Source of the DNA: Psychrobacter nivimaris
Lineage (GTDB): Bacteria > Pseudomonadota > Gammaproteobacteria > Pseudomonadales > Moraxellaceae
Direction: 5' to 3'
NCBI RefSeq assembly: GCF_009812035.1
Contig: NZ_VZIZ01000009.1
Coordinates: 1-64,000 of the forward strand
DNA: 64,000 nt
The position numbers and the translations under genes are program-made. Position 1 is the stretch's first letter. Every line of letters begins with the position of its first letter. This document shows, one piece after another, positions 41,711 through 50,711 of the stretch. Under the pieces are notes generated by a model that was not told where the DNA came from, did not search any database, and saw only the letters and a program-made list of their open reading frames with translations.

Positions 41711-42877
41711 ATGAATTTACATGAGTATCAAGCAAAAGAGCTATTAAAAAGCTACGGTTTGCCAATTCAAGAAGGCATCATCGCTCATAACGGCGAAGAA
41801 GCTGCTGCAGCTTTTGATAAAACCCCAACTGACATTGCGGTCATCAAAGCGCAAGTACATGCTGGTGGTCGCGGTAAAGCTGGTGGTGTAAAACTGGTTA
41901 AAACTCGTGAAGAAGCTAAGCAAGTTGCTGAAGAGCTGATCGGTACTAACCTAGTAACGTTCCAAACTGATGCTGATGGCCAGCCAGTAAACTTCGTATT
42001 AGTTGCAGAAGATATGTATCCAGTACAAACTGAGCTATATCTTGGCGCAGTCGTTGATCGTGCAACTCGTCGTGTAACTTTCATGGCATCTACCGAAGGT
42101 GGTGTAGATATCGAAGAAGTAGCACACAGCACTCCAGAAAAAATCTTCAAAGTAAATGTTGATCCTTTAGTTGGTTTAATGCCTTTCCAAGCGCGCGACG
42201 TTGCGTTCAAACTTGGTCTAGAAGGCAAGCAAATTAACCAGTTCGTTAAATTGATGACTGGCGCTTATAAAGCATTTGTTGAAAACGACTTTGCTCTAAT
42301 GGAAATCAACCCATTAGCTGTTCGTGAAAATGGCGAAATTGTTTGTGTTGATGGCAAAATCGGTATCGATTCAAACGCACTATATCGTCTGCCAAAAATC
42401 GCAGCGCTACAAGACAAGACTCAAGAAAATGAGCGTGAGCTTAAAGCTGCTGAATTTGACCTAAACTATGTTGCTCTAGAAGGTAACATCGGTTGTATGG
42501 TTAACGGTGCTGGTCTTGCAATGGCGACCATGGACATCATCAAATTGTATGGCGGCAAGCCTGCTAACTTCTTGGACGTTGGCGGCGGCGCAACTAAAGA
42601 TCGCGTTGTTGAAGCGTTCAAAATCATCCTAGAAGACAGCAGTGTTGAAGGCGTTCTAATCAACATCTTCGGCGGTATCGTACGTTGTGACATGATTGCA
42701 GAAGCTATTATCGCTGCTATCAAAGAAGTTGACGTACAAGTACCAGTTGTTGTTCGTTTAGAAGGTAACAACGCTGAGCTAGGCGCACAAATCCTAGAAG
42801 AGTCTGGTCTGAAATTGATTTCAGCTCAAGGTTTATCTGACGCGGCTCAAAAAATTGTCGATGCTGTTAAAGCGTAA
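41711..42877 (+). CDS. sucC: Succinyl-CoA synthetase beta subunit (ADP/GDP-forming)
   Basis: SucC (388 aa) is the ATP-grasp subunit that, with SucD, converts succinyl-CoA to succinate with nucleoside triphosphate formation. It starts [16 protein letters not shown], has the ATP-grasp [15 protein letters not shown] region, and the C-terminal [18 protein letters not shown] and VNIFGGI-type segments. Start has AAAGGA nearby. sucD follows after 150 bp. Confidence 0.96.
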   Translation: MNLHEYQAKELLKSYGLPIQEGIIAHNGEEAAAAFDKTPTDIAVIKAQVHAGGRGKAGGVKLVKTREEAKQVAEELIGTNLVTFQTDADGQPVNFVLVAEDMYPVQTELYLGAVVDRATRRVTFMASTEGGVDIEEVAHSTPEKIFKVNVDPLVGLMPFQARDVAFKLGLEGKQINQFVKLMTGAYKAFVENDFALMEINPLAVRENGEIVCVDGKIGIDSNALYRLPKIAALQDKTQENERELKAAEFDLNYVALEGNIGCMVNGAGLAMATMDIIKLYGGKPANFLDVGGGATKDRVVEAFKIILEDSSVEGVLINIFGGIVRCDMIAEAIIAAIKEVDVQVPVVVRLEGNNAELGAQILEESGLKLISAQGLSDAAQKIVDAVKA

Positions 42878-43027
42878 GTCTTTAAACATAAGTGTTTAGA
42901 GATAAACGCTTAGGCATAGTAGTCAAATCGTAATAGCGGTTTTTATAATAAAAATTGGTTATCAAAATTTGATAATGATAGTCATAAAGGCCGCTGTTAC
43001 AAGACAACCGAATACAAGGAAAATATA

Positions 43028-43903
43028 ATGAGTGTATTAATCGATAAAGATACCAAAGTATTGGTACAAGGTTTTACTGGTAAAAATGGTACGTTCCATT
43101 CTGAACAAGCCATCGAATATGGTACAAAAGTAGTTGGTGGTGTGACTCCAGGTAAGGGTGGTCAAACGCACCTAGGCCTACCAGTATTTAACACTATGAG
43201 CGAGGCGATGGAAGCGACTCAAGCTGACGCTTCTGTTATCTACGTACCAGCACCATTTGTACTAGACTCTATCGTTGAAGCAATCGATGCTGGCGTTAAG
43301 TTGATCGTTGTGATCACTGAAGGCGTACCGACTATCGATATGCTAAAAGCAAAACGCTATCTTGAAGAAGCTGGCGACGTACGTTTGGTTGGTCCTAACT
43401 GCCCAGGTGTTATCACGCCAGGTCAATGCAAAATCGGCATCATGCCAGGCCATATCCATCTGCCAGGTAAAGTGGGCATTATCTCACGCTCTGGTACATT
43501 GACTTACGAAGCTGTAGCTCAAACTACTAAGCTTGGTTTTGGTCAGTCAACCTGTATCGGTATTGGTGGTGATCCTATCCCTGGTATGAACCAGATTGAC
43601 GCACTGAAGCTATTTGAAGCGGATCCACAAACTGAAGCTATCATCTTAATCGGTGAAATCGGTGGTACTGCTGAAGAAGAAGCTGCTGCTTACATCAAAG
43701 ACCATGTAACTAAGCCAGTTGTTGGTTATATCGCTGGTGTTACTGCTCCAGAAGGCAAACGTATGGGTCATGCTGGCGCTATCATCTCTGGTGGTCAAGG
43801 TACTGCTGAAGAGAAATTCAAAGCGTTTGAAGATGCTGGTATCGCGTACACACGTGACCCATCGAAGCTAGGCGATAAGCTAAAAGAAGTTACTGGCTGG
43901 TAA
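43028..43903 (+). CDS. sucD: Succinyl-CoA synthetase alpha subunit
   Basis: SucD (291 aa) binds CoA and carries the phosphohistidine of succinyl-CoA synthetase. The CoA-binding Rossmann part ([17 protein letters not shown]), [12 protein letters not shown] and the phospho-His region KRMGHAGAI are visible. It has AAGGAAA upstream of the ATG and ends the TCA block with a terminator. Confidence 0.96.
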   Translation: MSVLIDKDTKVLVQGFTGKNGTFHSEQAIEYGTKVVGGVTPGKGGQTHLGLPVFNTMSEAMEATQADASVIYVPAPFVLDSIVEAIDAGVKLIVVITEGVPTIDMLKAKRYLEEAGDVRLVGPNCPGVITPGQCKIGIMPGHIHLPGKVGIISRSGTLTYEAVAQTTKLGFGQSTCIGIGGDPIPGMNQIDALKLFEADPQTEAIILIGEIGGTAEEEAAAYIKDHVTKPVVGYIAGVTAPEGKRMGHAGAIISGGQGTAEEKFKAFEDAGIAYTRDPSKLGDKLKEVTGW

Positions 43904-43956
43904 GGTAGGCGTCAGCATAAGTCTACAAAAAGCCACGAAAGCTGTATTGAATTATC

Positions 43957-43991
43957 AAAAAGACATCTCTACAATGGGGTGTCTTTTTTTT
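43957..43991 (+). terminator. Rho-independent terminator after sucD
   Basis: A stem of AGACATCTC with GGGGTGTCT (some G-T pairs) and a 6-base loop runs into an eight-T tract. It closes the suc operon just before the mobile-element cluster. Confidence 0.8.
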
Positions 43992-44005
43992 GTCTAATAA
44001 CCTCC

Positions 44006-44151
44006 TATAGTCGATTCTAAATAAAACAAATACGTTATATGTCAACGTGGAACTGGTATAAATTTTCCTTGCGTGCTGTGCCTGCACCGACAGAGGCTGC
44101 GTAAAATTTATCCCAGTCCCACTGTATCGTTTTTATACTGAACTCACTATA
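44006..44151. mobile_element. MITE-like element with IS630-type ends
   Basis: The 146-bp segment begins TATAGTCGATTCTAAATAAA and the reverse complement of its right end begins TATAGTGAGTTCAGTATAAA; about 20 of the first 28 positions match. It has no coding capacity. Inside is a long imperfect hairpin: GGAACTGGTATAAATTTT (44049-44066) against AAAATTTATCCCAGTCCC (44103-44120). The ends resemble those of the adjacent IS630 element, so that family may move it. I believe similar units occur in Psychrobacter genomes, but this is recollection. Confidence 0.65.
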
Positions 44152-44239
44152 GTTAAACAATAATAGTATTTGACTATAGTCAAGACCATATAAAAGTGTT
44201 ATAAACTAATTATCAAACCCAATTGTTATTATAAAGACC

Positions 44240-45147
44240 ATGACTTACTCACTAGATTTCCGTATGCAAGTTCTTAAAAGCTTAGACGAGGGTATGACCT
44301 TTGCCGAGGCGGCTGAGTTCTATAATCTCAGCCCAACCACCATACAAAACTGGAAGCGGCGTGTTCATAGCAAAACAACCAGACAAACCAAACCCACTAA
44401 AATACCAGATGACGTGCTACTTAATGATGTCAAAGAACATCCCGATGATTACCAGTATGAACGAGCACGTCGTCTAAACTGTAGTAAAACAGGCATTCAT
44501 CATGCCCTAAAGCGTCTAGGCATCAGTCAAAAAAAAGACTTTAGAACATCCAAAAGCCTGTCCGATCAAAAGAGCGATATATCAGAATAAGCTTGAGCAC
44601 TTTAAGCAGCAAGGCTACCCCATTGTATATATGGACGAAAGCGGCTTTGAGCACGAGACCATTCGCTCTCATGGCTATGCACCGATTGGTGAGCCTTGTA
44701 TCGATAGCTACAACTGGCAAGGTAAAAGGCGAACCAACGTTATCGGTGCTCTATATGAAAAGATGCTGTTTGCCCTAGATTACTTTAAGCACAACATCAA
44801 CAGCATCGTCTTCTATCACTGGTGCAAACACAAGCTAATCCCAAGTCTTAAAACCAAATGCGAGATTGTGATGGATAATGCTCGATTTCACAAAAACAAA
44901 CGCGTTCAAAAGCTACTCAACAGGCATGGTCATCGTATACTATGGCTGCCACCTTATAGCCCTGATTTGAACCCTGAGCGAGGATAAAGCAAAGCACTGC
45001 TTTGCCCGAGCGCAAGACGAGAGCTGTGCTCGAGTGGGAGAAAAAATGGGCTCAGGTGAAGTTTCTACGCCAAGGCTGGATGGAGAATGATTTATCTAAA
45101 TTGTTTTATGATATTTGTTCAAGGAATAACAATTTTATTTTGAACTG
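44240..45147 (+). pseudogene. IS630-family transposase, frameshifted and interrupted
   Basis: The N-terminal part (44240-44590) has the helix-turn-helix MTYSLDFR, AAEFYNLSPTTIQNWKRR. The rest, in another frame from about 44531, has the DDE-type catalytic pattern: YMDESGFEHE (D), VMDNARFHKNKRV (D) and the PPYSPDLNPE (E) region. Reading through an eight-A run (44529-44536) with seven A instead joins the two parts in frame (QKKTLEHPKACP). After NPE, a 56-bp insertion (44979-45034) adds a TAA; deleting it restores WEKKWAQVKFLRQGWMEND up to the TGA at 45145. With two lesions the gene is not expected to give an active transposase. Confidence 0.88.
44979..45034. repeat. 56-bp palindrome-rich insertion within the IS630 transposase
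   Basis: This segment is absent from a hypothetical intact transposase, in which NPE is followed directly by WEKKW. It contains a perfect 8-bp inverted repeat, GCAAAGCA-C-TGCTTTGC, and a second small hairpin, GAGC-TGT-GCTC. A GAG triplet flanks it on both sides (44976-44978 and 45032-45034), possibly a short target duplication. It looks like a REP- or MITE-like mobile repeat. Confidence 0.7.
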
Positions 45148-45216
45148 ACTATATCATAATGTATAAGTTTGGATGTTTAATTAGTTGTACTTAATACTCT
45201 TGATGGATAACTCTCT

Positions 45217-48200
45217 ATGAAAATGCAGGAAATTGAAAGTTTTATTGTCAGAAAATTGCCAATCGATAGTGGGAAAAAGAATGTTTTAAATCGTCGTATT
45301 AATAAGCTAAAAAGAGATCCAAAAGGTTTTTTTCAATCATCGTATAAAAAGCGTAGCGCTCAGATATTAAGTAAGACACCTATCAAGCATAGAGGTGATA
45401 ATAACTTCACAGTCGTATCTGCGGTCTATAACGTGGAGAAATATTTAGATGATTACTTTAAAAGTCTGGTTAATCAAAGTTTAAGTTTTAAAAGACATAT
45501 CCAGCTTATACTAGTAGATGACGGCTCTACTGACAATTCTGCTGAAATTATTAAAAAATGGCAAAAAAAACACCCTAATAACATAAGGTATGTTTATAAA
45601 ACAAATGGAGGCCAAGCTTCTGCACGCAATCTAGGTCTGCAATATGTCGATACGGATTGGGTAACCTTTATAGATCCTGATGATTTTATTAAATTTGATT
45701 TTTTTTTCCAGATAGAAAAATGTATTTCGAAGGAAAAAGACTTGAATTTAGTAGTAGCTAATATTATGCGATATGATGAGTATAATAGTTATACTGATTC
45801 GCATCCTTTAAAAAAACGTTTCGCTTTTAAAGGCTCTACGAAGGTTGTTAATACGAAGAACCAAGGCTCTAACATTCTAACTTCAGTATGCGGCACTTTC
45901 ATACGTAAATCTTTGCTAGATAAACATAAAGCTGACCTGAAATTTAACGAAAACCTTAATATAGTTTTTGAGGACACACACTTCATTAATAAGTATATTT
46001 TGTTCAATTATAAAGGCAAGATTGGGCTTGTTAAAAATGCTAAATATTATCATCGTAATATGGAAGCTCATACAATTGATCCAGTATGGGAAGAAGCTAG
46101 TAATTTCGACACTACAATTTCAGAAAGCTTATTGGACCTATGTCAGATTTCACTAGCTAAGTTGCATTATATTCCGATTAGTATTCAAACAGTTGTGCTA
46201 TATCATATTACTTGGATAGTCGCAAAAATAGTAGCTAATGATCTAGCTGTTATTTTTCTCGAAGACAGTCAAAAACAGCGATTTCTAGCTTTACTAGACG
46301 AAATATTTTATTATATTGATAAAGAGAGCATCCTTAGCTATGGTTATTCTAAGTCTTTATTTTCTAATAAAATTGGGCTATTAAATGTATTCAAAGGTGA
46401 AGCTATTGATGTTGGGCTACAAAGAGCATACATAGATAGCTATAACCATAATAAAAAATTATTTCGCGTTAGATATTTTAGTGACAGTCGCAATGATTTG
46501 ATAAGCTTCAAATTCGATGGCAATGATGTTATACCTAGTCATATTAAGGTCCTACAGCATGACTTTCTAGATAGAGTGTTTTATTTTGAATATATAGTGT
46601 GGGTAAAAATTCCAGAAAAAAGTGATATTTTAAATTTGTTTATTGAAAATAGTCAAGCGATTCTACATCTCGGAACTCGGCGTTTTAAAAATCTAGGAAT
46701 AAAAAATATATTTGATTTTTTCAAAGATACTGGTGAAATTACACCCCTCAATAAACAAACTTGGTTTTTCATTGATAGTGATTTGAAAGCTGATGATAAT
46801 GCAGAACATTTTTATCGCTATGTTATGAATAATACGGAGATGCGTAAAGATCAATTGCTTTTTGGATTAAATTCGACCTCACATGACTGGGATAGATTAA
46901 AAGCAGAGGGTTTCAACCTTGTAGATGTTCAGGGGCCTGATGCCAATACAGCATTAAAAGCAAGTGATAAGATTTTGAGCTCAAATGCTAGTGACTATAT
47001 TATGTATTTCGATGGAAGAAATAGTTTATTAAACAAAAATTTTGTGTTCTTACAGCATGGTGTTATACACAATGATTTATCAAAATGGTTAAAGGCGAAA
47101 AACTTTGACTTTTTCTTAACAAGTACAGTAGATGAGTATCATAGTATTTCAGGAGATATATCTCACTACTTCTTCACAGATAGAGAGGTAAAACTGACAG
47201 GTCAACCTCGTTATGACAGTTTGCTTGCAGGCAATGATACACAAAAGCAAATTCTTATAATGCCTACTTGGCGTAAGGATATAGTAGGGAGTCTTGTTAG
47301 TGGTAAAACTGCTGAGCGTGAATTTAATCCAAATTTCATGCAGACTGAGTATGCTCAAAGATGGCAAAGTCTTTTAAACAATAAAAAGCTAAAAAAATTG
47401 AGCTTGTTGTACGGCTATAAGATTGTTTATTTTCCCCATGCGAATGTACAAATTTACTCACATTTATTCGATATTCCAGATCACATCGAAGTCGTTACAC
47501 ATGCTACAAGCAGTATTCAACCTTTGTTTCAAAAATCAGCGTTTATGGTGACAGACTACTCTTCAGTGGCATTTGAAATGGCGTTTTTAAATAAGCAGGT
47601 TTTTTATTATCAATTTGACGAGAAGGAGTTTTTATCTGGAGCTCATACTTCTAAACCTAACTACTTTATATATAGAGAACATGGTTTCGGTCCTGTAGTT
47701 AATGAAGAGGATGCTTTATTAGCTGAGCTAGAGAAGGTATTGAAAAACGAAGGAAAGCCGATTGAACCCTATTTAACAAGGATGCAAAATACTTTTATTT
47801 ATCGTGATACCAATAATTGTCAGCGAGTATATGAAGCCATTTTAGACTTAGATCGTCCTGATACATCGGTAACTTCTGTTGAAAAGATAATGGAGTATGC
47901 TGAGAAAGCAATAACTCATGCAGCTTGGGATCTTGCATTAGAGCGTATCGGTAATGCTCTTCAGCATTCTGATATTACGCAAGCGCAAGTGAAAAAAATT
48001 ATACAAATAAAAGAGTCTGTGCTTCAAACTGGCTACCAAAACGAACCTGTTAAATTATCTAATATATTATGGCAAGAGGATCGTGCAGAAGAAGCGCTAG
48101 ATGCTCTTAAACAAATAGATGATATAGAGGCATCAGAGGAGCTATTGCGTTTACGGGTTAAACTGGCTATCTTGAACAATGACTTCGTATTAGCTCGAGA

Positions 48201-48285
48201 CTCACAGAAGCTATTACTAGAAAACTATAACGAACAATGTACTACCGAAGACTGGCAGTTTTATACACAGTTGGCTAGTATATAG
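45217..48285 (+). CDS. Fused GT2 glycosyltransferase / CDP-glycerol (polyol-phosphate) transferase with C-terminal helical repeats
   Basis: The 1022-residue protein has three parts. Residues about 63-190 are a GT-A glycosyltransferase family 2 domain (FTVVSAVYNVEKYL, DDGS at 101-104, DPDD at 153-156). Residues about 600-860 match CDP-glycerol glycerophosphotransferases of the TagF type (FLQHGVIHNDL, PTWRKD, VTDYSSVAFE near 783, GF-PVV). The last 130 residues are helical and TPR-like. This predicts a bifunctional enzyme adding a sugar and a polyol phosphate, as in teichoic-acid-like capsules. No membrane segment is evident; it probably acts at the cytoplasmic face. First gene of the polysaccharide locus, directly after the IS630 element, and more AT-rich than the TCA genes. 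Confidence 0.82.
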   Translation: MKMQEIESFIVRKLPIDSGKKNVLNRRINKLKRDPKGFFQSSYKKRSAQILSKTPIKHRGDNNFTVVSAVYNVEKYLDDYFKSLVNQSLSFKRHIQLILVDDGSTDNSAEIIKKWQKKHPNNIRYVYKTNGGQASARNLGLQYVDTDWVTFIDPDDFIKFDFFFQIEKCISKEKDLNLVVANIMRYDEYNSYTDSHPLKKRFAFKGSTKVVNTKNQGSNILTSVCGTFIRKSLLDKHKADLKFNENLNIVFEDTHFINKYILFNYKGKIGLVKNAKYYHRNMEAHTIDPVWEEASNFDTTISESLLDLCQISLAKLHYIPISIQTVVLYHITWIVAKIVANDLAVIFLEDSQKQRFLALLDEIFYYIDKESILSYGYSKSLFSNKIGLLNVFKGEAIDVGLQRAYIDSYNHNKKLFRVRYFSDSRNDLISFKFDGNDVIPSHIKVLQHDFLDRVFYFEYIVWVKIPEKSDILNLFIENSQAILHLGTRRFKNLGIKNIFDFFKDTGEITPLNKQTWFFIDSDLKADDNAEHFYRYVMNNTEMRKDQLLFGLNSTSHDWDRLKAEGFNLVDVQGPDANTALKASDKILSSNASDYIMYFDGRNSLLNKNFVFLQHGVIHNDLSKWLKAKNFDFFLTSTVDEYHSISGDISHYFFTDREVKLTGQPRYDSLLAGNDTQKQILIMPTWRKDIVGSLVSGKTAEREFNPNFMQTEYAQRWQSLLNNKKLKKLSLLYGYKIVYFPHANVQIYSHLFDIPDHIEVVTHATSSIQPLFQKSAFMVTDYSSVAFEMAFLNKQVFYYQFDEKEFLSGAHTSKPNYFIYREHGFGPVVNEEDALLAELEKVLKNEGKPIEPYLTRMQNTFIYRDTNNCQRVYEAILDLDRPDTSVTSVEKIMEYAEKAITHAAWDLALERIGNALQHSDITQAQVKKIIQIKESVLQTGYQNEPVKLSNILWQEDRAEEALDALKQIDDIEASEELLRLRVKLAILNNDFVLARDSQKLLLENYNEQCTTEDWQFYTQLASI

Positions 48286-48298
48286 ACATAACTTCGAT

Positions 48299-48328
48299 CA
48301 AAAAAAGAGCTTGTATAAGCTCTTTTTT
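48299..48328 (+). terminator. Rho-independent terminator after the GT2/CDP-glycerol transferase gene
   Basis: Perfect arms AAAAGAGCTT and AAGCTCTTTT with a 4-base loop (GTAT) and T-tract lie 14 bases after the stop. They overlap the 5' end of the longest frame for the next gene, supporting its start at 48347. Confidence 0.85.
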
Positions 48329-48346
48329 CATAGGTATAGCAATCAG

Positions 48347-49474
48347 ATGACACGTAATAAAGAAACAACTTTTAGTCAATATCAGCGCAAATTCAAAAAA
48401 TTAAGAGAAACACCTGGTTTATTTTTCCGCGACTATTTTAATAAACGCTATCCTGTTACCAATACGGAAATGGGTGTTAACGAGTCCACAGAAACTGCTT
48501 TTTTAGAGTACTCAAATATCAACACTGTTGCCATGCCTGAAGATCGGGCTATAGATGTGGTATTTACTTGGGTCAACAATTTAGACCCCGTATGGCAAGA
48601 CAAGTACAAAAATTTTGAGCAAGCCTATGATCGTGTCCAGATTGGCTTACATGCCACTGATAAAGCGCGTTTCGAAGACCATAATGAACTGTTTTATTCA
48701 GTCAAAGCAGTAAAAAGCTACTTACCATGGGTTAGGCATATCTATATCGTCACAGACAATCAGACACCTCAGTGGCTGCATGGTATGACAGGAGTAACAG
48801 TCGTTGATCATACTGAAATCATAGACCCTCAGTATTTGCCAACGTTTAATTCACATGTCATCGAGGCTTTTTTATATCGTATTCCTGGTTTGGCAGAGAA
48901 TTTTATCTATTTCAACGATGATGTTTTTGTAGCAAAAGGGTTGCCTCAAGAGCATTTCTTTTCGGCAAATAATATCGCTTCGCTTTTTGTTTCTACTAAA
49001 AATTTATATGATATGCAACGACGAGGAGTAGAGACACCAACGCTAAAAGCATCGTTTAGAAGTATCGACCTTATTAGGAGGCATTACCCTTATGAGATCA
49101 AAAATACCTTAGTACATACTTATTTCCCACTGAAAAAATCAGGGTATGAGCATGCGTGGTCTTTATTTAACGATGAAATAACATCGTTTTTACCTAACAA
49201 GTTTCGTGGGCACAATGATATTAACATGGCATCGTTCTTGGTTCCTTGGTTGTTATACTGTGAGGCGAAAGCAATTGAAAAAATAGATATTTGTTATTAT
49301 TTTAATATACGTACACGTCATGCATTAACGCGCTATAAAAAACTATTGGAGTTAAAAGCGGAAAATGCTTCACCACATTCTTTCTGTGCCAATGACTTTA
49401 CAAGTAAAAAGGACAACGTGTTACAGGATTATCATGAGCATTTGATAGCAATGTTAGAAGAGTATTATGAATGA
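48347..49474 (+). CDS. Stealth-family capsular polysaccharide phosphotransferase
   Basis: Stealth proteins transfer hexose-1-phosphate to build phosphodiester-linked capsules. The four conserved regions appear in order from the ATG at 48347 (375 aa): CR1 IDVVFTWVNNLDP (about 69), CR2 HNELFYSVKAVKSYLPWVRHIYIVTDNQTPQWL (about 111-145), CR3 FNSHVIEAFLYRIPGLAENFIYFNDDVF (about 167), CR4 GHNDINMASFLVPWLLY (about 288). The 13 codons upstream belong to the terminator hairpin region, so I do not use the TTG at 48311. Cytoplasmic, no signal. Confidence 0.87.
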   Translation: MTRNKETTFSQYQRKFKKLRETPGLFFRDYFNKRYPVTNTEMGVNESTETAFLEYSNINTVAMPEDRAIDVVFTWVNNLDPVWQDKYKNFEQAYDRVQIGLHATDKARFEDHNELFYSVKAVKSYLPWVRHIYIVTDNQTPQWLHGMTGVTVVDHTEIIDPQYLPTFNSHVIEAFLYRIPGLAENFIYFNDDVFVAKGLPQEHFFSANNIASLFVSTKNLYDMQRRGVETPTLKASFRSIDLIRRHYPYEIKNTLVHTYFPLKKSGYEHAWSLFNDEITSFLPNKFRGHNDINMASFLVPWLLYCEAKAIEKIDICYYFNIRTRHALTRYKKLLELKAENASPHSFCANDFTSKKDNVLQDYHEHLIAMLEEYYE

Positions 49475-49532
49475 TTATTGACTTAGTTTACTGTTAAACT
49501 AAGCCATTGATGTTAGATAGATAAAATCTATA

Positions 49533-50625
49533 ATGAACACTGACAAAGATAATAAGGATAGCATGAAAAATAAAATCCTCGTCACAGGCGGTGCAGGCTA
49601 CATAGGCTCTCATACTTGTATAGCCTTGCATCAGGCAGGCTATGAGATAGTTGTTTATGACAATCTATCTAACAGTAGCCGTGAAGCGATCAATCGTGTC
49701 TCTTACCTTATCGGCAAGCCCATTGAGTTTGTTAAGGGTGATATCCGTGATGTCAAGGCATTGAGACAAGTGTTCGATGCTCATCAATTCTTTGGTGTCA
49801 TACATTTTGCGGGATTAAAAGCCGTCGGTGAGTCCGTGGCCAAGCCCTTACTATATTATAATAACAACGTCAGTGGTACCATCACCTTACTCGAAGTCAT
49901 GGCGGAGTATAAGGTTAAAAACCTCGTGTTTTCTTCATCAGCTACGGTTTATGGTGATCCTGAGACCCTGCCTATCGATGAGACCGCCCCGCGTTCTTGT
50001 ACCAATCCCTATGGTCAGAGCAAACTGACCGTCGAGCATATCCTAGAAGATCGAGCATATCCTAGAAGATCTAGCAGTCTCCGATACTGGCTGGAGTCTA
50101 ATCTCTCTGAGATACTTCAATCCAGTAGGTGCGCATCCATCAGGGCAGATAGGCGAAGACCCAAACGACATTCCAAATAATCTCATGCCCTATATCTCGC
50201 AAGTCGCTGTCGGTAAGCTGGAGAAACTTAGCATCTTTGGCAATGACTATCCGACCGTCGATGGCACGGGCGTGCGTGACTTTATCCATGTCACTGATCT
50301 GGCAGCAGGTCATGTCGCGGCACTGAATTATTTACAGCAGCAAGTCAATGTACAGCAAAGCTCAGTAGGGTTTTTGCCTATTAATTTAGGGACTGGTACA
50401 GGTACGTCTGTGTTAGAGCTGGTCAATGCCTTTACCGATATCACAGGGCAGCGCGTGCCGTATCAGTTTGTCGCGCGCCGTGCCGGAGATATCGCCAGCT
50501 GCTATGCCAGTGCCGATAAGGCCAAAGCGCTACTTGGCTGGCACGCTAAGCTGTCTGTCGCTGAGATGTGTGCAGACACGTGGCGCTGGCAAAGTCAAAA
50601 TCCGAATGGCTATTATGTATCATAA
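49533..50625 (+). pseudogene. galE: UDP-glucose 4-epimerase, disrupted by a 19-bp tandem duplication
   Basis: GalE interconverts UDP-glucose and UDP-galactose. The NAD motif TGGAGYIGS, the catalytic Ser-Ser-Ala-Thr-Val-Tyr segment and the YxxxK in NPYGQSK are intact in the first part; the second part (50185-50625) has VDGTGVRDFIHVTDLAAGH and the C-terminal domain. At 50034-50071 a 19-bp unit, GAGCATATCCTAGAAGATC, occurs twice in tandem and shifts the frame; removing one copy restores continuous GalE through EHILEDLAVSDTGWSLISLRYFNPVG. Start at 49563 (MKNKILVTGG, AAGGA four bases upstream) is better than 49533. The break is at about residue 165, so no full enzyme is made unless the repeat is lost. 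Confidence 0.9.
50034..50071. repeat. 19-bp direct tandem duplication in galE
   Basis: Positions 50034-50052 and 50053-50071 carry identical copies of a 19-base unit. Because 19 is not a multiple of three, it frameshifts galE. The exact phase is ambiguous by up to two bases, as with any tandem duplication. Confidence 0.95.
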
Positions 50626-50640
50626 TTTTTCTAATTGGTG

Positions 50641-50668
50641 TATATAGTATATAGTATATAGTATATAG
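50641..50668. repeat. 7-bp simple sequence repeat upstream of sat
   Basis: Four perfect copies of TATATAG lie 43 bp before the sat start. Each copy supplies a TATAGT that can serve as a -10 element, and TTGGTG at 50635-50640 could be a -35 with 16-bp spacing to 50657-50662. Confidence 0.85.
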
Positions 50669-50711
50669 TTTTTTCAAATCATATTTCTAATCTTAAAGAA
50701 GGACATAATTT

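Larger units (their letters stand above)
44175..45153 (+). mobile_element. IS630-family insertion sequence (defective)
   Basis: The left end TATAGTCAAGACCATATAAAAGTG (18 of 24 positions) matches the reverse complement of the right end at 45153-45130, TATAGTCAGTTCAAAATAAAATTG. TA flanks fit IS630-family targeting of TA dinucleotides. The element is about 979 bp including a 56-bp foreign insertion, so the intact IS would be about 923 bp. It holds one transposase gene, now broken. Confidence 0.7.

Noticed and set aside
44006..44151. Possibility that this hairpin-rich stretch is a tRNA or other classical RNA gene
   Set aside because: No cloverleaf or anticodon arrangement is present; TATA-type terminal inverted repeats fit a MITE better.
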